DNA from: DATJFH01 sp035495815
Lineage (GTDB): Bacteria; Acidobacteriota; Terriglobia; Bryobacterales; Bryobacteraceae
Direction of reading: 5' to 3'
Assembly (NCBI GenBank): GCA_035495815.1
Contig: DATJFH010000387.1
Span: forward strand, 1-7,710
Length of the DNA stretch: 7,710 nucleotides
The stretch's first letter is position 1; every line of letters starts with the position of its first letter. The notes beneath the pieces were generated by a model. That model was not told where the DNA came from. It did no database searches and was given only the letters and a program-made list of their open reading frames with translations. The position numbers and the translations under genes are program-made. Positions 1 to 6,677 of the stretch are shown here, one piece after another.

Positions 1-80
1 ATGATCTCGCAACTCGACCGCCCCACCCTCGTTCGAGGTTACTTCAACTCCGCCAAATGCGTTCTGAGCGGACCTCGCAT
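1..80. other. Left-edge sequence downstream of the secreted-protein gene
   Basis: No supportable gene is seen here. A 13-codon minus-strand frame begins with an ATG directly next to the TAA stop (78-80) and ends at 39; it is too short to call. CCTCG (27-31) and CGAGG (34-38) form a small inverted repeat with a two-base spacer, but no T tract follows on either strand, so a terminator is not supported. The operon may continue beyond the window. Confidence 0.4.
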
Positions 81-2216
81 TTATTTTGTCTGCTCCAGAA
101 TGTACACGGCGCGATTGCCGCCGGACCGTTCGACCTCGAGGCTGACGCCGCTTCTCTTTTCCTGCTTCAGGATCTCCTGCGGTAGTGGCCCGTCCTGCTC
201 GATGGACAGCCGGTTCTTCGCATCCAGCGACACCTTCCGGCTTCCCGATTTCCAGCGAAACTCGAGACCGCCGCGGGACGCCTGCGCCCATTCCAGCGCC
301 GCGCCTGGTAATGTGCCCGCATCCGGCAGGAAATTGAGGTTCGAGTCCTTCCAGACCCACTCCATCCAGCGGCCATCCACTCCGGAAAACGAGGCTCGTG
401 CGCGCTGGTTCTCGAGGACGTAGTCGGCGATTCCATCGCCATCCAGATCCCGCGCGTACGCCACTGTCTGTCCTCGTGCCAGCGGAACAGCTTGAAATTT
501 CTGATTGAGGTCGGCTGCGCCGGAGACCTGGATGACCGCTTCCTTCAATCCGTCCGCCGGTCCCTCGCAGAAAATACGCACCGGGATTTCACGCTCCGTG
601 GAGGCGGCGATGCTGATCTCGGTCCGGGCAGGCAAGAAGGTGAGTCCCTTGCCTGAAAGTTCCACTACATAGTTTTGTATCGACGGATAGTTGTTCCGGA
701 CCGCGATGCGAATCTCGCGCCCAGCCTGAGGGTCGAAGGACACGAGCGGCGGATCGAGCGCCAACTCGGCGTCCGGGCCCAGGCGCAGGGGGATGGCTTC
801 CCGAATCCGCAATGACGCGGGACGAAACAACTGCAGGCGGGACCGGCCGAGACGCACGCCATCGGCCTCGAGAGCCAGCGTCACGAACTCGCCGTGGGTA
901 GCGTCATGAGGCGCGTCGGCGGGGATGTAGATTTCATAGTCGATCTCCATGGGCGACTTCGGAACCGCCTTGAGACGATAACCGGCGGGCGCAAGCAACC
1001 GGGAGCGGCCCGCCAGAGCGTCCGAGGAATAATTGGTGGAGACGACATTTGCCCGGCCGATCACCAGCCGCGAAGGTCCGGCGAAGAACGCCGATGCGTC
1101 CGGCGCCTCGACCGCCAGTCCGATGCGAACACGGTTCAGAGCGCCTTTACCGGCTGGAATCTTGAGGCGGACAACGGAGTTTTTCTCGTCCCACTCGAAA
1201 TCGGCGGGGCGTCCGCCGGCGATGAGAGGTCCGCTCGGAGTTCGGGAAAGATGGATTACGACTTCACCCGGGACGGGCGCGCTGAACTCGCAAGCCAGGA
1301 TGCCGTTTTCGAACTCGATCGCATGCAACTCGGCCGTAGCGTAGACAATACGGTCCCCGGGCGCAAATGCGGCGCAATCTTCGCACAGTCCCCCGTTGGC
1401 GAGCGGGACGTTCACCGGCAGCCACAGGCTTTCCCCCGCGGGCACATGGACCTTGGGAATGATCAACTCGCGTGACACGCTGGGATCGAGGACGCGCAGC
1501 GGGCCGGTGATTTCGGAGGCGCCGGGATTGGAAACGGCGACCGCCGAAACTCCGCGCGGCCCCGCTGAAAGCAGTTGCACGGCGGGAATCTTGCCCGTCA
1601 GCTTGCGCTCGGTACTCATCGACGGCAGAATCGCGGCCCAGTAATGCAGGAGGGCGGCGTTGCGCCGGAGAGTGGCGCCGCCGGCCCGCTCCTCTCCGGA
1701 GAATGAAACGATGCCGCGGTTCAGATACGGAGCCAGCGTGTCCTCGACATCCGTCCACAGGAGTGAACCTCGCCCGCCGGCCAAAGCCTCGCGGCTGCGT
1801 CGCAGGGTATCCTGGGCCGTAGCCGGGATCCGGGTAACGGGCGAAGGCGGCGCAGGCGCGTCCAGCTTCGACGGCCCCTCGGCAAACGCGATCGGTCCGC
1901 CATGCCGTTCCAGTTGCGCCTCGAGCATGGCAGTCAGCCCCGGCGAGACGTCGTAGATCCAGGCCCGCATTCCCAGGCGGCGCAGGATCTGCAGAAACCC
2001 CGCCAGATCGGCTCGCGGATCCGACTTCGGAACCTTGTCGGCCGCCGAAAACGCCACCGTGCGGATGCCGATATTCTTCAGCCACACCAGTTCCCGCTCC
2101 CAAAGCGGGCGGGGATGATGATAGTAGGGAAATTCGACCGCCTGCACGAACTCGGCCGTCCAACCGCTCGCGGCGGCCAGCAATGCGAGAATAGCCAAAC
2201 GGCTGGAGCGGCTCAT
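81..2216 (-). CDS. Secreted protein with shortened GH35-like (beta-galactosidase-like) N-terminus and Ig-like C-terminal part; function unknown
   Basis: This protein has 711 residues. Residues 1-26 form a signal peptide: a basic start, the hydrophobic run LAILALLAAASG, then an Ala-containing cleavage region, so it is exported. Residues 28-90 (PRPLWERELVWLKNIGIRTV, then a second helix-strand ending RLGMRAWIYDV) resemble the first strands of a GH35/GH42 barrel. The usual PWNxHE segment is absent, and only a short GGPIAFAEG stretch (106-114) recalls the later strand that normally bears the acid/base. From about 215 onward the protein is beta-rich, with segments like Ig/NEW3 modules (for example 495-548) and a calcium-loop-like DLDGDGIAD (590-598). 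Catalytic activity is therefore doubtful. The ATG at 2216 was chosen for the signal peptide; the frame stays open to 2540 but that part lies inside the ATPase gene. It follows the ATPase stop by 7 bases, with only a weak GAG as possible ribosome binding site. The gene is real; the family call is tentative. Confidence 0.8.
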   Translation of the reverse strand: MSRSSRLAILALLAAASGWTAEFVQAVEFPYYHHPRPLWERELVWLKNIGIRTVAFSAADKVPKSDPRADLAGFLQILRRLGMRAWIYDVSPGLTAMLEAQLERHGGPIAFAEGPSKLDAPAPPSPVTRIPATAQDTLRRSREALAGGRGSLLWTDVEDTLAPYLNRGIVSFSGEERAGGATLRRNAALLHYWAAILPSMSTERKLTGKIPAVQLLSAGPRGVSAVAVSNPGASEITGPLRVLDPSVSRELIIPKVHVPAGESLWLPVNVPLANGGLCEDCAAFAPGDRIVYATAELHAIEFENGILACEFSAPVPGEVVIHLSRTPSGPLIAGGRPADFEWDEKNSVVRLKIPAGKGALNRVRIGLAVEAPDASAFFAGPSRLVIGRANVVSTNYSSDALAGRSRLLAPAGYRLKAVPKSPMEIDYEIYIPADAPHDATHGEFVTLALEADGVRLGRSRLQLFRPASLRIREAIPLRLGPDAELALDPPLVSFDPQAGREIRIAVRNNYPSIQNYVVELSGKGLTFLPARTEISIAASTEREIPVRIFCEGPADGLKEAVIQVSGAADLNQKFQAVPLARGQTVAYARDLDGDGIADYVLENQRARASFSGVDGRWMEWVWKDSNLNFLPDAGTLPGAALEWAQASRGGLEFRWKSGSRKVSLDAKNRLSIEQDGPLPQEILKQEKRSGVSLEVERSGGNRAVYILEQTK

Positions 2217-2223
2217 CGGCTGC

Positions 2224-3015
2224 TCAATAGGCCTTTCCGCTCTTGCGCAGACGGTAATCCTCGACCGAAGGCATACGGATGACCTTGCACATTTCAAACA
2301 GGCGGGAGCGTGCTCTCTCCCCGACGCGTTCGGCGAGGGTGACTTTGGCGTAAGCTTTTTGCGGCAGTCCCGAATCCCGCTCGACGACGGTATCGCCCAC
2401 TTCCGGGTCCGGCAAATTCGTAGTGGCGATGAGCGGTTTGCGGTTGTTGCAACGATCCGTAATGATCGCCGTGACGGTGTCCTCCACCCACTCGGTGACG
2501 CGATGGGTGCCCAGATCGTCGAGCAGCAGCACTTCCGCATCGAGGGCGGCCCGGTAAGCGGCGCGGTCGCTCGCGCCGGAGCTTTGGTCGTAGCCCGATC
2601 GAATCTTTTCTAGCAGTTTCTGGTAATCGAAAAAGACGCCTTCGAAGCCCCGCGCGATCAGGATCCGCAGCGCCGCTACGGCCAGATGCGTCTTGCCAAC
2701 GCCGGGCTCGCCGATCAGCAGCAGTCCGGGCTTCCTGTCAGTTGGAAATTCTCGAGCGAAGGCTTTCACCGCCAGCAGCACCGTAGCCAGTCCCCGATTC
2801 GCAGTAGGGTTGTCGGCCGGCAGCCTGAAATTATCCAGCGAGGCGTTGCGATACAGCGGCGGAATACCGGAGCGCTCCTCGATCAGACCGGCACGCTCGC
2901 CGTCGCGGCAGTGGCAGCGCACAGCTCCCGATTCGCCCTCGCGCTCCACGATCTTCCAACCGGAGCCACCGCAGTCAGGACAAACCGATTCGGCCATGAC
3001 TTGATTATGCTTCAC
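2224..3015 (-). CDS. DnaC/IstB-type AAA+ ATPase with N-terminal zinc-binding cluster, probable replicative helicase loader
   Basis: This 263-residue cytoplasmic ATPase belongs to the DnaC/DnaI/IstB group. Four cysteines near the N-terminus (C12, C15 in CPDCGGSGW; C34, C36 in CHC) probably bind zinc. The AAA+ core follows: Walker A GEPGVGKTH (102-110), Walker B LLLDDLG (163-169), sensor 1 ATTNLP (197-202) and a likely arginine finger in GERARSRLFEMC (232-243). In the family, DnaC/DnaI load DnaB-type helicase at origins, whereas IstB helps the IS21 transposase. No IstA, inverted repeats or other transposon gene is nearby, so a chromosomal helicase-loader role is favoured. Translation probably starts at GTG 3015, which overlaps the carrier-protein stop (GTGA); an ATG six codons later (2997) is also possible. 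Neither start has a clear Shine-Dalgarno sequence, which fits translational coupling. Family placement is secure; the precise function is inferred. Confidence 0.88.
   Translation of the reverse strand: MKHNQVMAESVCPDCGGSGWKIVEREGESGAVRCHCRDGERAGLIEERSGIPPLYRNASLDNFRLPADNPTANRGLATVLLAVKAFAREFPTDRKPGLLLIGEPGVGKTHLAVAALRILIARGFEGVFFDYQKLLEKIRSGYDQSSGASDRAAYRAALDAEVLLLDDLGTHRVTEWVEDTVTAIITDRCNNRKPLIATTNLPDPEVGDTVVERDSGLPQKAYAKVTLAERVGERARSRLFEMCKVIRMPSVEDYRLRKSGKAY
3012..3015 (-). promoter_or_regulatory. GTGA stop-start overlap coupling the carrier protein to the DnaC-like ATPase
   Basis: The TGA stop of the carrier gene (3012-3014) overlaps a GTG at 3013-3015 that opens the ATPase frame. No Shine-Dalgarno sequence is seen, so translation would depend on coupling. 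If the ATG at 2997 is used instead, the genes are separated by 14 bases. Confidence 0.55.
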
Positions 3016-3494
3016 TCGATGGTCGCCAGGATCTCGCCGGCGTTGACGGTTCTGCCCGCCATCGTCGTCACCGTCCGCACGCGGCCGGCCCGGATGGCCT
3101 TCAGCTCGTTCTGCATCTTCATGGCTTCCACGACGATCAGCCCTTGACCGGCTTCAACTTCGTCACCTGCTGCCACCAGCACGCGAATCACCTTGCCCGG
3201 CATGGCGGAGGAAACATTCTGGCGGCCTCCGGCGTGCGCATGATTCCCCTCCCGGCTCCAGCGCCGCGTATCGACGATCTCAACCTCGAAAGCCCGCCCG
3301 CCAACCGAGACGCAGTTTCCATCCAGGGTCGCCTCGTAGCTTCGTCCGTCGAGGATCACTGAATACACGCCCGGCGCCACCTGACGCACGCCGGCCGTCC
3401 TCTCTACTTCAGACTCGACGCGAAACCGCCAGGTTTCACCCTCCTGCGTGAAGTCCAGGCGGATTTCGCGTCCGTTCAGCCGGATTACGGTCAT
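3012..3494 (-). CDS. Biotin carboxyl carrier protein (biotinyl domain protein, PccA/MccA C-terminal-like)
   Basis: This 160-residue protein should carry covalently bound biotin and shuttle the carboxyl group from biotin carboxylase to a carboxyltransferase. The C-terminal biotinyl domain (about 94-160) starts with SAMPGKVIRVLV and contains EAMKMQNE, with the biotin-accepting Lys126. The N-terminal 80 residues are beta-rich (YSVILDGRSYEATL, 44-57; FEVEIVDTRRW, 69-79) and resemble the barrel-like BT/linker region that precedes biotin in propionyl- and methylcrotonyl-CoA carboxylase alpha subunits. They do not look like the Ala/Pro-rich linker of AccB. A short Gly/His-containing hinge (82-93) joins the two parts. 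The ATG at 3494 overlaps the biotin carboxylase stop (ATGA), with AGGGAG about 11 bases upstream. Together with its neighbour it looks like one alpha subunit split into two chains. The carrier assignment is firm; the resemblance to PccA is inference by eye. Confidence 0.92.
   Translation of the reverse strand: MTVIRLNGREIRLDFTQEGETWRFRVESEVERTAGVRQVAPGVYSVILDGRSYEATLDGNCVSVGGRAFEVEIVDTRRWSREGNHAHAGGRQNVSSAMPGKVIRVLVAAGDEVEAGQGLIVVEAMKMQNELKAIRAGRVRTVTTMAGRTVNAGEILATIE
3491..3494 (-). promoter_or_regulatory. ATGA stop-start overlap coupling biotin carboxylase to its carrier protein
   Basis: The TGA stop of the carboxylase (3491-3493) and the ATG of the carrier (3492-3494) share bases. An AGGGAG element at 3506-3511 lies about 11 bases upstream. 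Such overlaps usually couple translation of subunits needed together. Confidence 0.75.
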
Positions 3495-4984
3495 CGGAGG
3501 AACTGCTCCCTTCCGTCGGCCCGCCAGCGAGAGACCGCCGGTCCGGGCGGCGCCTCGGGCTTTTGCGATCTCGCATGAATGGCGGCCACCAGCGCCGCTA
3601 CCCGTTCGGTGTCCGGATCGGCGGCAGTGGCCCCGCTTCGAGCGAGAAACCCCTCGATGAACCCGGTGTCAAGCCGGCCTTCCCGGAAAACGGGGTCGGC
3701 CGCAAGCCGTCGAAAAAAGGCGAGGTTGGTGCGAATGCCGGCCACGTGATATTCACCCAACGCACGGGTCAGACGCTGGATGGCTTCCTCCCTTGTGCCG
3801 GCCCACACGGCCAGCTTCGCCAGCAGCGGATCGTAGTCCATCGGAACCGTGAAGCCTTGATAGACTCCCGAGTCCAGGCGAACGCCCGGACCGGAGGGCT
3901 CCCGCAGACGCGTGATCGTTCCAGGAGAGGGGAAAAAGTTCTGGTCCGGATCTTCCGCGTACAAGCGGCATTCGATGGCGGCGCCGCGCCAGGGAACCTC
4001 TTCCTGCCGCATCTCCAGAGGCAGTCCGGCCGCGATGCGGATCTGCTGCCGCACCATGTCGATTCCCGTCACCAGTTCGGTGACCGGATGCTCCACCTGC
4101 AGCCTGGTGTTCATTTCCAGGAAGTAGAAGTTGCGGTCACGATCCACCAGGAATTCGACCGTTCCGGCGTTGTAATACCCGGCGGCCCGGGCGGCGCGGA
4201 CAGCGGCCTCTCCCATGCGGGCTCGCATCTCCGGATGCGCCGCGACCAGTGGCGAGGGGCACTCTTCAATCACTTTCTGATGCCGCCGCTGGATCGAGCA
4301 CTCGCGCTCGCCCAGGCTGAGCAGGTTGCCGTGACGGTCCCCCAAGACCTGAATTTCGATATGCCGGGGATTCTCGATCAGCTTCTCGATGTACACTTCG
4401 GCGCTGCGAAAGGCGCGCTCGGCTTCGCTCGACGCGTCGCGCAAGGCCGATTCGAGGCCTGCTTCGTCGTCCACGCGGCGCATGCCTTTCCCTCCGCCAC
4501 CGGCAGCCGCCTTGAGCATCACCGGATATCCGCAGTCCGCGGCGACACTCCTCGCCTCAGACACGCTTGAAACGCCGAAATCCGTTCCGGGCACTACCGG
4601 AACGCCGGCATCCTGCGCCAGCCGGCGCGCCGCCGTCTTCGATCCCATCCGGCGGATGGACGCGGCCGAAGGTCCGATGAACACGATGCCGGCGTCCTCG
4701 CAAGCCGCCGCGAATTCGGCGTTCTCCGACAGAAAACCGTACCCCGGGTGAATCGCTTCGGCGCCGTGCCGTCTGGCCGCGTCGAGGATCAAGTCACCGC
4801 GCAGATAGCTCTCGGCCGACGGCGCCGGACCGACGTGCGCGGCCTCGTCCGCCATGCGCACATGCAATGAACCGCGATCTGCGTCCGAGTAAACCGCAAC
4901 CGAGCCGATTCCCATCTCGCGCAGGCCCCGGATGATACGCACGGCGATCTCGCCCCGGTTGCCAATGAGGATCTTGCGAAACAT
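3491..4984 (-). CDS. accC: Biotin carboxylase subunit of an acyl-CoA carboxylase
   Basis: This 497-residue ATP-grasp enzyme carboxylates biotin on the carrier protein using ATP and bicarbonate. The N-terminal FRKILIGNRGEIAVR (2-16) is the family hallmark and fixes the ATG at 4984 over an upstream ATG at 5053. HPGYGFLSEN is at 79-88, the ATP-binding glycine-rich loop AAGGGGKGM at 160-168, and the signature FLEMNTRLQVEHPVTE at 288-303. Expected catalytic and ligand residues are present: Lys116, Lys158, Glu277, Glu290, Asn292, Arg294 and Arg340. About 50 residues follow the usual end of E. coli AccC; this tail resembles the start of the linker in carboxylase alpha subunits. The stop overlaps the carrier-protein start by ATGA, and an AGGGA element inside the end of the ligase gene may serve as its ribosome binding site. 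It may belong to acetyl-CoA, propionyl-CoA or methylcrotonyl-CoA carboxylase; sequence alone does not decide. Confidence 0.95.
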   Translation of the reverse strand: MFRKILIGNRGEIAVRIIRGLREMGIGSVAVYSDADRGSLHVRMADEAAHVGPAPSAESYLRGDLILDAARRHGAEAIHPGYGFLSENAEFAAACEDAGIVFIGPSAASIRRMGSKTAARRLAQDAGVPVVPGTDFGVSSVSEARSVAADCGYPVMLKAAAGGGGKGMRRVDDEAGLESALRDASSEAERAFRSAEVYIEKLIENPRHIEIQVLGDRHGNLLSLGERECSIQRRHQKVIEECPSPLVAAHPEMRARMGEAAVRAARAAGYYNAGTVEFLVDRDRNFYFLEMNTRLQVEHPVTELVTGIDMVRQQIRIAAGLPLEMRQEEVPWRGAAIECRLYAEDPDQNFFPSPGTITRLREPSGPGVRLDSGVYQGFTVPMDYDPLLAKLAVWAGTREEAIQRLTRALGEYHVAGIRTNLAFFRRLAADPVFREGRLDTGFIEGFLARSGATAADPDTERVAALVAAIHARSQKPEAPPGPAVSRWRADGREQFLR

Positions 4985-4999
4985 GGCAGGACTATCCCT
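4985..4999 (-). promoter_or_regulatory. Ligase-biotin carboxylase junction with possible ribosome binding site
   Basis: On the minus strand AGGGA (4995-4999) overlaps the last codons and TAG stop of the ligase and sits ten bases before the carboxylase ATG at 4984. The gap between stop and start is only 7 bases, which points to co-transcription and probable reinitiation. Confidence 0.5.
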
Positions 5000-6578
5000 G
5001 CACTCGCTTCGACTTGCCCTGCCAGAAGGCCTCCCGCAGCGCGCGCTTGACAATCTTGCCGGTTCCGGTCTTGGGCAGAGGCTGGCCGGAAAACTCGATC
5101 GCGCGGGGCAGCTTGAACCGGGCGATGCGCTGCCCTAGAAATTCGAGCAGTTCTTCCTGTGTAAGCTTCGCGCCTTCTTTCAGAACCACGATAGCCACGG
5201 GGATCTCGCCCCACTTGGGATCGGGCGCTGAAACCACCGCGCATTCGAACACCGCCGTGTGCGCGGAGATCGCCTTCTCCACTTCGATCGACGAGATGTT
5301 CTCGCCGCCGCTGATGATGATGTCCTTCTTGCGGTCCACGATGTGGATGTAGCCTTCCTCGTCCCAGATCGCCATGTCGCCGCTCCGAAACCAATGATCC
5401 GTCATGACAGCCGCGGTGGCCTCCGGCTCCCGGAAGTAGCCGTCCATCACGTGATCCCCGAAAATTATCACCTCGCCGATCGACTCCATGTCGCGCGGCA
5501 CGTCGCGCATCTCCGCGTCCACGACGCGAATTTCCACGCCCGGGATCGGCCATCCGGCCATCGACTGGTGAAAATAGCGGTCCGGCTCGTCTTTGTAGGT
5601 AACCGTGGTCTTCTTGCGTGAAGAGGTGGCCACCGGCGCCGTCTCGGTCAACCCGTAACCGGCCAGGCTCTGGCAATGGAAAGCATTCTCGATCCGCTCG
5701 ATCAGCTCCGGTGAAGCGGCGGCTCCGCCCACGTGAATGACCTTGAGGCTCGATAGATCGTGCCGGTTGAGGTCGGGCGAGTTGAGCAGGGCGTTGGCCA
5801 TGGTGGGCACCAGGGACATGGCCGTGGCTTTTTCCTCTTCCACCAGCCGGAACACCGCCGACGGCTCGAAGCGCCGCACCATGACGTGCTTGACGCCCAT
5901 CATCGTCGAAGCCTGCGGACGCCCCCAACCATTGGCGTGGAACAGCGGGATCGTGTGCAGCTCCACATCATCGTCGCGATTGAATGTGGCGGCCACCGAT
6001 AGAGCGTGCAGGTACAGCGTGCGATGGGAGAGCATCACGCCTTTGGGCGTGCCGGTGCTGCCGCTGGTGTAGAACAACTCCGCGATTGAGCTCTCGTCGT
6101 ACGAAAAAATGTCGGCGCGTCCAGGATTGCCTCTCGCGAGCAGCTCTTCATATGTGAAGTCCGCTTCGGCAACCGGCTGGTCAAGAGTGATGGCTTTCTC
6201 GATGCTGGGACAGTGGGGGCGCAGTTCCCGCACCAGCGGAAGAAAATCGTTCTCAAACAACAGCAGCCGCGCTTCCGAGTGGTTCAGGATTGCGATCAGC
6301 TCTGGTGTGGTCAAGCGCACGTTGAGCGGCATGATCACGGCGCGCGCCTGGATGACGCCGAAGTAGCCCTCCAGAAGCTGATGATTATTGAAGCTGAGAT
6401 AGGCGACCCGGTCGCCGGCGCGCAGTCCTTCCTTTTCCAGGGCGGATGCGAGCTGCTCGGCGCGCCTTCCGAATTCAGCGTACGTGAAACGGCGCGCGCC
6501 GCAGACGACGCCGGTTTTCTTTCCGTAAAGATCTACGGCCCGATGCATGCAGCGAATCGGAGTCAAGGGTACGATCAT
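4992..6578 (-). CDS. AMP-forming acyl-CoA ligase (AlkK/DmdB-like fatty acid or short/medium-chain acid:CoA ligase)
   Basis: This 528-residue adenylate-forming enzyme should activate a carboxylic acid with ATP and join it to CoA through an acyl-AMP intermediate. Visible family motifs, in order: the phosphate-binding loop YTSGSTGTPKG (170-180), PLFHANGW (211-218), YGLTET (308-313), the RSGD aspartate (Asp401), the hinge motif DRKKD (415-419), GGENISSIEVE (424-434), and the catalytic lysine in PKTGTGK (Lys508). All key residues are intact and the length is standard. The N-terminus MIVPLTP matches the start of the AlkK/plant acyl-activating-enzyme group, which supports the ATG at 6578; a GGGGAGAG ribosome binding site lies just upstream. 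The substrate cannot be read from sequence; PLFHANGW is seen in short- and medium-chain ligases. Its stop lies 7 bases before the biotin carboxylase start, suggesting that the activated acid, or a product of it, feeds an acyl-CoA carboxylase. Confidence 0.92.
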   Translation of the reverse strand: MIVPLTPIRCMHRAVDLYGKKTGVVCGARRFTYAEFGRRAEQLASALEKEGLRAGDRVAYLSFNNHQLLEGYFGVIQARAVIMPLNVRLTTPELIAILNHSEARLLLFENDFLPLVRELRPHCPSIEKAITLDQPVAEADFTYEELLARGNPGRADIFSYDESSIAELFYTSGSTGTPKGVMLSHRTLYLHALSVAATFNRDDDVELHTIPLFHANGWGRPQASTMMGVKHVMVRRFEPSAVFRLVEEEKATAMSLVPTMANALLNSPDLNRHDLSSLKVIHVGGAAASPELIERIENAFHCQSLAGYGLTETAPVATSSRKKTTVTYKDEPDRYFHQSMAGWPIPGVEIRVVDAEMRDVPRDMESIGEVIIFGDHVMDGYFREPEATAAVMTDHWFRSGDMAIWDEEGYIHIVDRKKDIIISGGENISSIEVEKAISAHTAVFECAVVSAPDPKWGEIPVAIVVLKEGAKLTQEELLEFLGQRIARFKLPRAIEFSGQPLPKTGTGKIVKRALREAFWQGKSKRVQG

Positions 6579-6581
6579 GAA

Positions 6582-6589
6582 CTCTCCCC
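6582..6589 (-). promoter_or_regulatory. Ribosome binding site of the acyl-CoA ligase gene
   Basis: On the minus strand GGGGAGAG lies just upstream of the ATG at 6578, with five bases between GGAG and the start codon. It is the best Shine-Dalgarno match in the window and supports this start. It fits the ligase being the first gene of the downstream operon, since later genes have weaker sites and seem to rely on coupling. Confidence 0.75.
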
Positions 6590-6604
6590 GTAGTTCGACA
6601 TGGC

Positions 6605-6610
6605 ATTGTA
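6605..6610 (-). promoter_or_regulatory. Possible -10 element of the ligase-carboxylase operon promoter
   Basis: The minus strand reads TACAAT, five of six bases of the sigma-70 -10 consensus, about 27 bases before the ligase start and upstream of its ribosome binding site. No convincing TTGACA-like -35 hexamer is found 16-18 bases further upstream, so this is only a candidate. Confidence 0.25.
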
Positions 6611-6677
6611 CCGCACGTTGAAGATATCGCCCTCGGCGGCACGCTCATACAATCAATGGACGTCCCGGATGGGCGGC

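Noticed and set aside
27..38. Inverted repeat CCTCG-TT-CGAGG as a terminator for the operon
   Set aside because: The stem is only five base pairs with a two-base spacer, and neither strand has a following T tract.
1..78. Minus-strand frame open to the left edge that could be the start of another gene
   Set aside because: About 26 codons with no ATG or GTG and only a late TTG; cannot be judged without sequence beyond the edge.
1264..2163. Minus-strand open frame (299 codons) within the secreted-protein gene
   Set aside because: It is a shifted frame of the real gene, Arg/Gly-rich, with no signal peptide or domain.
2217..2540. In-frame open extension of the secreted-protein frame, adding 108 residues ahead of MSRSS
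   Set aside because: It overlaps the well-supported ATPase gene in another frame, has an Arg/Ser/Cys-rich composition typical of a GC-rich shadow frame, and would bury the clear signal peptide.
2224..3015. IS21 helper gene (istB) as part of an insertion sequence
   Set aside because: There is no istA transposase, no terminal inverted repeats or target duplication visible, and the gene is embedded in a tight operon and carries a cysteine cluster not typical of IstB.
3563..4570. Long plus-strand open frame (335 codons) opposite the biotin carboxylase
   Set aside because: It is antisense to a gene with all catalytic motifs, has no recognisable domain, and long antisense frames are expected in GC-rich coding sequence.
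4789..5928. Minus-strand open frame (379 codons) across the ligase and carboxylase junction
   Set aside because: It is Gly/Arg-rich and out of frame with two intact, motif-rich enzymes, so it is a shadow frame.
6605..6653. ATTGTA (6605-6610) and TACAAT (6648-6653) as an operator-like inverted repeat
   Set aside because: The arms are six bases with a 37-base spacer and no extension of symmetry, which is weak enough to be chance.
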